Shown here one piece after another: positions 33,469 through 39,189 of a DNA stretch of 39,189 nucleotides. Numbering within the stretch: the first letter of the stretch is position 1; every line of letters begins with the position of its first letter. The stretch spans positions 1 through 39,189 of the forward strand of contig ONBG01000032.1 of assembly GCA_900316015.1 (NCBI GenBank). Reading direction: 5' to 3'. The stretch is from an uncultured Prevotella sp. GTDB lineage: Bacteria; Bacteroidota; Bacteroidia; Bacteroidales; Bacteroidaceae. The notes beneath the pieces were generated by a model. That model made no database searches. It was not told where the DNA came from and worked only from the letters and a program-made list of their open reading frames with translations. A program made the translations under genes and the position numbers.

Positions 33469-34032
33469 GTGATATTACCTATTTATGTATATGGTCAGCC
33501 TGTATTGAGAAAGCAGGCAGAGGACATCCCTCAGGATTATCCAGGTTTGAAGGAGTTGATCGCTAATATGTTCGAGACCCTTACTGCCTCAGATGGGGTG
33601 GGGTTGGCAGCTCCGCAGATTGGCAAAGCCATCCGCGTGGTGGTGATCGACCTTGATGTATTGTCTGAGGATCTTCCTGAATACAAGGATTTCCGTAAGG
33701 CGTACATCAATGCGCATATCATCGAGTATGATGAGGAGTCTAAGAAAGAAAGCATGGAGGAAGGTTGTCTTTCTATCCCAGGTATCCATGAGAATGTGAC
33801 ACGGCCGACTCGCATTCATGTGCAGTATATGGATGAGGACTTCCAACCGCATGACGAATGGGTGGAGGGGTATCTTGCACGCGTCATGCAGCATGAGTTC
33901 GACCATTTGGATGGGGTTATGTTCGTGGATAAATTGTCTCCTCTTCGCAAACAGTTGGTCAAGAACAAGTTGCGTTCCTTGTTGCAAGGAAAATACCGCT
34001 GCGGTTATCGTACAAAGCCCGTGCGCAGGTGA
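33469..34032 (+). CDS. def: Peptide deformylase
   Basis: This 187-residue enzyme removes the N-formyl group of new proteins. All three motifs are present: [18 protein letters not shown] (metal Cys) and QHEFDHLDG (metal His and catalytic Glu). The start is GTG 33469. It is the neighbour of ruvX and of a TPR protein. Confidence 0.95.
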   Translation: MILPIYVYGQPVLRKQAEDIPQDYPGLKELIANMFETLTASDGVGLAAPQIGKAIRVVVIDLDVLSEDLPEYKDFRKAYINAHIIEYDEESKKESMEEGCLSIPGIHENVTRPTRIHVQYMDEDFQPHDEWVEGYLARVMQHEFDHLDGVMFVDKLSPLRKQLVKNKLRSLLQGKYRCGYRTKPVRR

Positions 34033-34096
34033 TGCAGAAGGCAGGACCAAGGGGCTTGGTACGTTTCCTGCTGATGGATCCATGATTGTTTTTGGA

Positions 34097-36073
34097 ATGA
34101 GAAGGTACCTTGTTATTTTCATGATGACGTTTCTGCCGGTCATGGCAAAGGCACAGTTTAATGTTGACCGGCTGATGATCAGTGGAGAGATAGCGCTCCA
34201 CTATGAAGACTATGTGCTTTCCATTCAATACTTCAATCGTGTGATATCCTTGAAGCCTTTCCTCTATCAGCCATGGCAATACCGAGGCGTTGCAAAATTC
34301 TATTTGGACGACTACGTAGGTGCCGAGGCAGATGCGACGGAGGCTATTAAACTGAACCCTTACATTGATGATATCTTTGACCTGCGCGCGATCTGCAGGA
34401 TTAAGCAAAAGAACTATACAGGCGCGATAGAGGATTATAACAAGGCCATTGCATTGAAGCCTATGGCGCAAAACTATTGGTTCAACCGTGCGATATGCCG
34501 GATGAACAACAAGGAATACAAGGCGGCCCATGCAGAGATCGATACGATCAACCGGAAATGGGCGAACTTCGCGCAGGCTTATGCCTTGAATGCGGAAGTG
34601 TATCTTCAAGAAAAAGACACGGTAAAAGCGGCCAAGTGCTTGGATAAGAGCCTGGAGTTGGATCCTTATGATGCAGATACTTGGACCACCCGAGCTTATA
34701 TGAGCCTTGCACGACATCAGTGGAAAGATGCGGATAAGTTCCTGAGCAAGGCCCTTCACCTGAAGCCGAAGAATGTCAATAACTATGTTAACCGTGCCTT
34801 GGCACGTATCAACCTCAACAATTTGCGTGGGGCAATGTCCGACTATGATACGGCATTGGACTTAGACCCAAATAATTTCTTGGCTCATTATAACCGAGGG
34901 CTGATGCGTGTGCAGTTGGGAGATGACAATCGTGCCATCACTGACTTCGACTATGTCATCAAGATGGAGCCGCAGAATGTCATGGCCATCTTTAATCGAG
35001 GAATTCTTCGGGAGAAAACGGGCGACCTCAGAGGTGCCATTGCTGATTATAGCAAAGTGATCAGTCAGTTCCCCAATTTCTGGACGGGTCTTTCCTATCG
35101 CGCCCGGTGCTATCGCCGGTTAGGTATGACGGCCAAGGCAGAGATGGATGAGTTCCGTATCTTCAAGGCACAGATGGATAAGCATCTGGGTATCCAACCA
35201 CGTTGGAGCAAGAATAAGATCAAGCAGATGCGAAAGCGCAGTGAGGTCAACCCGGAGAAGTATAACCAGATCGTCGTTGAGGATGAGGATAAGCAACATG
35301 TGGAGCACGAATATAAGAGCGAGTATCGGGGACGAGTGCAGGACCGTAGCGTCGATGTCGAGTTCCTTCCGATGTATTTGGTGTCGTATTTCAAATACAG
35401 CAATGGGGTGAAATCATATCAAGCCTATAATAAAGAGGTGGAAGACTTCAACCGTACCGAAAGTCCACGCCATCGCCTGTACGTCACTTGCAATCCCCCA
35501 CAGTTGAATGAGGGCCAGTCGAAGACATTCTTTAACCTGATCGACTCCTTGACGGCTACGATTCAGGCCAGCAAGACGATAGCCTCTACGCGTAGCAAGC
35601 TTTTGGAGCGTGCAGTTGCTTACAGTTGCGTTCAGAACTATGATGCGGCGATCGCTGACTTAGGCGTCTATATCCAGACTGACAGTGCTTCTGCACTTGC
35701 TTATTGGCAACGTGCTGTCTGCCAGTCTATGATGGTAGAATTCAATGTCGCACATGGCGATGCCAACAAATTACAGGCAGCCAGTGCCATACTCGACTTT
35801 AACAAAGCTATCCAGTTGAGTCCTAAGAATGCCTATCTCTACTTTGACAGAGGAAACCTGCATGCCAAGCAAAAGGAATATGCTGAGGCCATTGATGATT
35901 ATACCAAGGCCCTGGAATTGGATCCGAATCTTGCGGAAGCTTTGTATAATCGGGGCCTTGCCTATATCTATATCCATGACAAGTCAAAGGGCATTCAGGA
36001 CTTGAGCAAGGCCGGAGAGCAAGGGCTATACGACGCCTATAGCGTGATCAAACGGTACGGTAGCGACAAGTAA
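34097..36073 (+). CDS. Exported protein with many TPR repeats
   Basis: This 658-residue protein has a signal peptide (MRRYLVIFMMTFLPVMAKAQ) followed by an array of about ten tetratricopeptide repeats in the first ~370 residues (for example ALDLDPNNFLAHYNRGLM), a basic linker (WSKNKIKQMRKRSEVNPEKYN), a beta-rich middle part, and further repeats at the end (ALELDPNLAEALYNRGLAYI). It should scaffold protein contacts in the periplasm. ATG 34097 is preferred; ATG 34082 adds five residues. The frame is open far upstream but overlaps def. Confidence 0.82.
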   Translation: MRRYLVIFMMTFLPVMAKAQFNVDRLMISGEIALHYEDYVLSIQYFNRVISLKPFLYQPWQYRGVAKFYLDDYVGAEADATEAIKLNPYIDDIFDLRAICRIKQKNYTGAIEDYNKAIALKPMAQNYWFNRAICRMNNKEYKAAHAEIDTINRKWANFAQAYALNAEVYLQEKDTVKAAKCLDKSLELDPYDADTWTTRAYMSLARHQWKDADKFLSKALHLKPKNVNNYVNRALARINLNNLRGAMSDYDTALDLDPNNFLAHYNRGLMRVQLGDDNRAITDFDYVIKMEPQNVMAIFNRGILREKTGDLRGAIADYSKVISQFPNFWTGLSYRARCYRRLGMTAKAEMDEFRIFKAQMDKHLGIQPRWSKNKIKQMRKRSEVNPEKYNQIVVEDEDKQHVEHEYKSEYRGRVQDRSVDVEFLPMYLVSYFKYSNGVKSYQAYNKEVEDFNRTESPRHRLYVTCNPPQLNEGQSKTFFNLIDSLTATIQASKTIASTRSKLLERAVAYSCVQNYDAAIADLGVYIQTDSASALAYWQRAVCQSMMVEFNVAHGDANKLQAASAILDFNKAIQLSPKNAYLYFDRGNLHAKQKEYAEAIDDYTKALELDPNLAEALYNRGLAYIYIHDKSKGIQDLSKAGEQGLYDAYSVIKRYGSDK

Positions 36074-36111
36074 ATGGATCTCTCCTAAAGAATAGAATGG
36101 TCATCTATAAA

Positions 36112-36143
36112 AAAGAGCCAACCCTGTGATGGATTGGCTCTTT
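36112..36143. terminator. Bidirectional hairpin terminator
   Basis: Perfect 10-bp arms AAAGAGCCAA (36112-36121) and TTGGCTCTTT (36134-36143). It separates two convergent genes and has an A-run before it. Confidence 0.85.
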
Positions 36144-36159
36144 CTGTTGGATGCGCTTT

Positions 36160-37293
36160 TTATTTCTTGCCAAAGGTCTCGTCAAGGAAAGTATAGAAGG
36201 CAGGATCCTCTCCAACGATCGTCTTGACGATCTTTCCGTCAGGACCTAACAAGATCTTCGTTGGGAATCCCTGAATGCCATAGTCCTTGAGGATTGTACT
36301 GTTTTGGGGATTATACACATGCAGCCATGGCATTTGGTATTTCTCCAAGGCAGCTTTCCACTTCTCTTGAGTGTCTCTGCAGTCGATGCTGAGAATCTCA
36401 AACTTCCCCTTATATTTCTGGTAATAAGCCTTCATCTGAGGAATGCCACGGATACACCATATACACCAGCTTCCCCAAAAGTCGAGCAGCACGTATTTCC
36501 CACGCAAGCTAGACAATTTCAAGGGATTCCCATGGTTGTCGTTCAGCGTGAAATCAGGAGCCAAGATACCACTTGCCTGCTTCTTTGCGGCTTCAGCCTC
36601 ACGTTCCTGTTCTTCCTTCAGGTAGTTGATAGGATCGTCAATGATCTTTTTCATCCTGCCATTCTTCACCTGGTCGGAGAGCAGTGCCTTTGCCTCTTCC
36701 ATCTTTTCCAATGACCCGAACTCATCAATGAGGGTGGCACCTGCCTCATTGTTGGGATTTGCCTTGATGAAAGCGATATAGGCATCTTCTGCATGCTGCT
36801 TTGCAGCTGGTGATTTCTCCCTGTAGATCTTAATGAGAGAATCCCGTTTCCCGCCTGCTTTCATGCTCGCATTGAGGGATTCTACCAATTCCTCCAAAGG
36901 CTTCCTGGCTTCTTTTCTCATCAAGTCCATCTCATGGTATTCCTGATAGAACTTAGATCCCGTGATGTCGTAGCTTGTAGAGTCACCTGTGATGACCGCT
37001 GTTTCGTTAGGCATCGCTACGAATTGACATATCGGATAGTTGGCGCGCTCGTTTCCTTTCAATGTTACTGGCACGGTCAAGCGGATGTTCTTGGGCTCTG
37101 TGACTTCAATGTAAAAGTCAAACTTGCCGTTTGGAATGGGCATTGAGACCTTCTCCCCACGTCCCATTACCACGACCACGGAATCCTTGAATCCTTTGAG
37201 TTCTCCCTTGATACGGAGTTTCTGACTGTTGTCCGCGCTTGCCGACAGAGCTGTCAAGAGCAAGGCGAGACCCAATACTACTTTTTTCTTCAT
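36160..37293 (-). CDS. TlpA/ResA-like thioredoxin protein with N-terminal DUF4369-like domain
   Basis: This 377-residue protein has a signal peptide (MKKKVVLGLALLLTALSASA), a DUF4369-like beta-rich domain (about 25-125), a helical linker and a thioredoxin fold from about 245 with active-site WCIWC (Cys 277 and Cys 280) and a cis-Pro in QGFPTK. It should act as a periplasmic thiol-disulfide oxidoreductase. The domain order is the common Bacteroidetes one. No strong promoter is seen; TACTTTTA at about 37344-37351 (minus) is a weak candidate. Confidence 0.88.
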   Translation of the reverse strand: MKKKVVLGLALLLTALSASADNSQKLRIKGELKGFKDSVVVVMGRGEKVSMPIPNGKFDFYIEVTEPKNIRLTVPVTLKGNERANYPICQFVAMPNETAVITGDSTSYDITGSKFYQEYHEMDLMRKEARKPLEELVESLNASMKAGGKRDSLIKIYREKSPAAKQHAEDAYIAFIKANPNNEAGATLIDEFGSLEKMEEAKALLSDQVKNGRMKKIIDDPINYLKEEQEREAEAAKKQASGILAPDFTLNDNHGNPLKLSSLRGKYVLLDFWGSWCIWCIRGIPQMKAYYQKYKGKFEILSIDCRDTQEKWKAALEKYQMPWLHVYNPQNSTILKDYGIQGFPTKILLGPDGKIVKTIVGEDPAFYTFLDETFGKK

Positions 37294-37599
37294 CTTTTCA
37301 TTTATTGTTACAATTCATACTTTATGATCTCATAAAGGTCGTAAAAGTACTATTTTTTTTATGATTGAGCAAATATTTCCCCTTTTTTATGAGGGCAGCA
37401 GGAGATTTTCAGTATGCCCGTATCGGTTGGTTGGGCATGTAAGGCATGTCTGCCAGATCGCCACCTTGCAGCCTATGGTTTATCGGCTGTCATCCTTAAA
37501 ATGTGTAAAGGAAGTGTTTAAAAGTGTTGTGCACGGGCACAATCGATTGATTCATGTCAAGAAAAGGCATGAAATGAGTGTTTTCAGTGCCAGAATCCA
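37294..37599. other. Gene-free interval before the first leader-type transcript
   Basis: This interval of about 300 bases between the TlpA-like gene and the promoter at 37600 holds no gene I can support. A short open frame (37361-37612) has no start context and no family-like sequence. Confidence 0.5.
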
Positions 37600-37629
37600 T
37601 TGCGGATCCTGAATTCTTTCGTATCTTTG
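37600..37629 (+). promoter_or_regulatory. Strong Bacteroidetes promoter
   Basis: TTG (37600-37602), 19 bases, then TATCTTTG (37622-37629): the full consensus. It faces a gene-free stretch of about 220 bases ending in a terminator. Confidence 0.75.
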
Positions 37630-37635
37630 CAGTGC

Positions 37636-37853
37636 AAAAAGGTTAATAGATTTTAGGTTAGTAAAGTTTGATAGATTTAGGTTTTTAGTTATTAGGTTTT
37701 AAAGATTGTGATTCAGTTTAGGTATTTAGTTTAGGTTTTAAGATTGTAGTTAAGTAAGGATAACAAAAGATGTGCAAGGTGTTGCACTTCCTTTAGAAAA
37801 AAGTAATCACAAAATATGGAACTGCAGGAGAGTGATCCTCTGCAGTTTTTTTA
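37636..37853 (+). ncRNA. Candidate non-coding RNA with TTTAGGTTTT-type repeats
   Basis: The transcript starting about 7 bases after TATCTTTG would be about 220 bases. It contains a degenerate series of TTTAGGTTTT/GATTTAGG motifs (about 37645-37745), a perfect hairpin GTGCAA-GGTG-TTGCAC (37772-37787) and the terminator at 37821-37853. The only open frame is eight codons (MCKVLHFL, 37770-37796). Either it is an independent small RNA or an attenuated leader with a leader peptide. The gene at 37970 has its own promoter. Confidence 0.55.
37821..37853 (+). terminator. Intrinsic terminator of the 220-base RNA
   Basis: Stem ACTGCAGGA with TCC-TC-TGCAGT (one small bulge), then T7 at 37846-37852. It ends before the next promoter at 37916-37946. 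Confidence 0.75.
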
Positions 37854-37915
37854 TGTCTTTAGCCATGTCTTTTCTGTTCATTCTTTCGTTGTTATTGCAT
37901 GTTTTCTCCAAACTC

Positions 37916-37946
37916 TTGCAGGGATAGGGAATATTTCATAATTTTG
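37916..37946 (+). promoter_or_regulatory. Promoter of the LolA-fold protein gene
   Basis: TTG (37916-37918), 20 bases, then TAATTTTG (37939-37946). Transcription would start near 37953, so the TTG at 37955 cannot be a good start codon. Confidence 0.7.
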
Positions 37947-37969
37947 TAGCCTCATTGAATACTGTAAAT

Positions 37970-38590
37970 ATGTCGAGGATTATGAAGGCTGTCTTGGCCT
38001 TGCTCATTTTGCCGATGTCTCTCTATGCCGGGGAATCCAATGCCCAGCAGGCTCGCAAGCTCTTTAATAGTGTCTATCGCATGGTGTTTGCGTCGAAAGG
38101 ATGTACGCTGCATTATGATGTCAATATCATAGGCATCTACAAGACGAAAGGCATCATCTCTTATAAGGGCAAGAAAAGCAGGTATATCGAAGACCGTTAC
38201 CTATCATGGAATGATGGGGTGACGGCTTATATGGTAGACAAGAAGAAAAAGGCAGTGAAAATTTACCGTGCCGACGATGATAACAAGGACGGGTATCTTG
38301 CCAAGTTCAAGTACGACTTGAACAATTTTGAATACAGTTGGAAGGAGGGAAAGGATGGGATCCAGCTTATCCTAAGGCCTAAGACCAGTCATTTGATAGG
38401 GATCCGGCAGGTGGTCGGCGTTCTTGACAGCAAGACACATTACCCGAAGTACCTTCGCATTAAGGTAGCTTTCTTTTGGACAACAGTCAAGATTTCTCAT
38501 TTCTCTACAGACGAATTGGATGACAAGATCTTCGTCTTTCCGAGAAAGCAGTTCTCTTCCTATAGCTTTATAGAGCATCGGAAGGACTGA
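37970..38590 (+). CDS. Exported LolA-fold-like protein
   Basis: This 206-residue protein has a signal peptide (MKAVLALLILPMSLYAG after MSRI) and a series of beta strands with one helix (TLHYDVNIIGIYKTKGIISYKGKKSRYI...). The pattern is that of small LolA-superfamily proteins, including DELDDKIFVFP near the C-terminus, which fits the usual LolA end. Starts at 37970 and 37982 are both possible. It stands alone with its own promoter and may carry lipid or lipoprotein, but that is by resemblance only. Confidence 0.68.
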   Translation: MSRIMKAVLALLILPMSLYAGESNAQQARKLFNSVYRMVFASKGCTLHYDVNIIGIYKTKGIISYKGKKSRYIEDRYLSWNDGVTAYMVDKKKKAVKIYRADDDNKDGYLAKFKYDLNNFEYSWKEGKDGIQLILRPKTSHLIGIRQVVGVLDSKTHYPKYLRIKVAFFWTTVKISHFSTDELDDKIFVFPRKQFSSYSFIEHRKD

Positions 38591-38724
38591 CTTGCGAGTG
38601 GAGAGCGTGAAATAGGAATGTGTGTAAACAAACGACTAAATGTGTAAAATTAAGTAATAATTCATTAATATCCTGCTAAGATTCTTCAATTCCTTTTAAA
38701 AAAGGCAGACTTTTGATCATCGCT

Positions 38725-38756
38725 TTTGGGTGTTTGGGAGGAAAAACGTATCTTTG
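38725..38756 (+). promoter_or_regulatory. Strong Bacteroidetes promoter
   Basis: TTTG (38725-38728), 20 bases, then TATCTTTG (38749-38756). It faces the structured region that ends the window. The 130 bases between 38591 and here hold nothing else. Confidence 0.75.
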
Positions 38757-38762
38757 TAAGCA

Positions 38763-39159
38763 GAAATGATTCGTAGTGCTGATCAATGATTAGCAAGAAG
38801 ATCATTTTGAAATAAATAAAAGAAGTTAGGTTTTAATTTGGGTAAAATTAATATTTTGATAGGTTTAGTTTGATAGGTTTTTGTTAGAAACAAAGTTAAA
38901 TGTATTCTAAGGCGTTAGAAAAAGGTAATTTATTACATTTTTGGGAAGATGGTCTTCGTGAGAGGACTGTCTTTTTTTGTCCTTGTTCTCAACCCTTGCA
39001 GGACGGTCGCAAAGTCCTCTCCGTGATGCCTGCCTTGGGAGGTGGAGTCCATTTTACAAAAGGTTATCTCCTGCATTGCGAAAAGTTATCTTTCATACGA
39101 AAATGTTTCTATTGTGAACAGCCGATAAAACGGCTATTCTGGTTTAACTTGTTTTTTTT
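38763..39159 (+). ncRNA. Candidate structured non-coding RNA or long leader
   Basis: The region after the promoter has a hairpin GCTGATC-AAT-GATTAGC (38778-38794, one G-U pair), an AU-rich stretch with repeats of GATAGGTTT (38830-38885), and a long-range pair GAGAGGACT (38960-38968) with AGTCCTCTC (39013-39021) enclosing a second pair GTCCT (38979-38983) with AGGAC (39000-39004). It ends with an AGCCG/CGGCT hairpin (39120-39135) and a T8 run. The 89-codon open frame at 38900-39169 runs through these hairpins and is unlikely to be coding. It may also be the leader of a gene beyond the window. Confidence 0.45.
39120..39159 (+). terminator. Terminator-like hairpin near the window end
   Basis: AGCCG (39120-39124) and CGGCT (39131-39135), extended by GAA/TTC across one mismatch. 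The T8 run comes about 16 bases later, which is a little far. Confidence 0.4.
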
Positions 39160-39189
39160 GACACAATAAAAGAAATAGCAGGCTGCGGA

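Noticed and set aside
33818-34096. Upstream extension of the TPR protein into the def gene
   Set aside because: It lies within deformylase, which has all its motifs; a signal peptide starts at 34097.
37361-37612. 83-codon open frame after the TlpA-like gene
   Set aside because: No promoter, no start context and no recognisable protein pattern.
38900-39169. 89-codon open frame near the window end
   Set aside because: Sequence is rich in Cys and Phe without family-like pattern, and it runs through two hairpin pairs and a terminator-like T8 run. It could still be a gene if conserved.
1-39189. tRNA, rRNA and complete insertion sequences
   Set aside because: I saw no tRNA-like cloverleaf with CCA or TTCGA block, no rRNA sequence and no transposase with terminal repeats.

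Overview
The window looks like a chromosome segment from a member of Bacteroidales, most likely Prevotellaceae. Pointers are many -7 elements of the Bacteroidetes form TAnnTTTG, several with a TTG about 19-20 bases upstream, start codons without Shine-Dalgarno sequences, lipoproteins with the usual Bacteroidetes lipobox, and families such as DUF4348, DUF3990/DUF3791 and the YtxH/holin-like triad. The genus is inferred, not proved.

Layout. (1) 1-4100 is an eroded accessory region: the end of a small lipoprotein, an HTH-DUF3791 regulator with its operator, a dead DUF3990 toxin gene and a small partner, a membrane protein, a lipoprotein, the C-terminal end of an Rhs protein carrying a predicted M15-like peptidase toxin domain, a fragment of an AAA ATPase gene, and a three-copy 22-bp tandem repeat. 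(2) 4232-24891 is one 22-gene, one-direction operon for an aryl-polyene-type pigment or lipid, with a promoter before the first gene and a hairpin terminator after the last. (3) 24920-27311 holds a small membrane protein, a secreted protein, a BtuC/FecD-like permease and a PduO-type cobalamin adenosyltransferase. (4) 27337-36143 is core genome: pheS, a DUF4348 lipoprotein, murB, a metallo-hydrolase, an envelope-stress-like triad, a SPOR lipoprotein, ruvX, def and a TPR protein. (5) 36160-39189 holds a thioredoxin-like protein, a LolA-fold protein and two candidate non-coding transcripts.

How the operon should work. One ketoreductase, three intact ketosynthases, a half-ketosynthase (chain-length-factor-like), two acyl carrier proteins, two divergent hotdog dehydratases and a thioesterase make a type II polyene synthase. 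An O-methyltransferase and two CrtI-like FAD oxidoreductases would modify the chain or head group. An LpxL-like acyltransferase, a free PlsC-like acyltransferase and a PlsC domain fused to an RND/MMPL exporter suggest that the polyene is attached to a lipid. A GT2 glycosyltransferase, an SMR-type membrane protein, a LolA-like carrier and several signal-peptide proteins suggest delivery to the cell envelope. I see no enzyme for an aryl starter (no ammonia lyase, AMP-ligase or chorismate lyase) and no dialkylresorcinol ketosynthase.

The most interesting points are: (a) the two dehydratases each keep a different half of the FabZ catalytic pair, so they look like an obligate heterodimer; (b) one ketosynthase has a half-ketosynthase tail next to a free half-ketosynthase; (c) the exporter is a three-part fusion; (d) three candidate non-coding RNAs have Bacteroidetes promoters and terminator-like ends; (e) a truncated Rhs toxin cassette is joined to an ATPase gene fragment.
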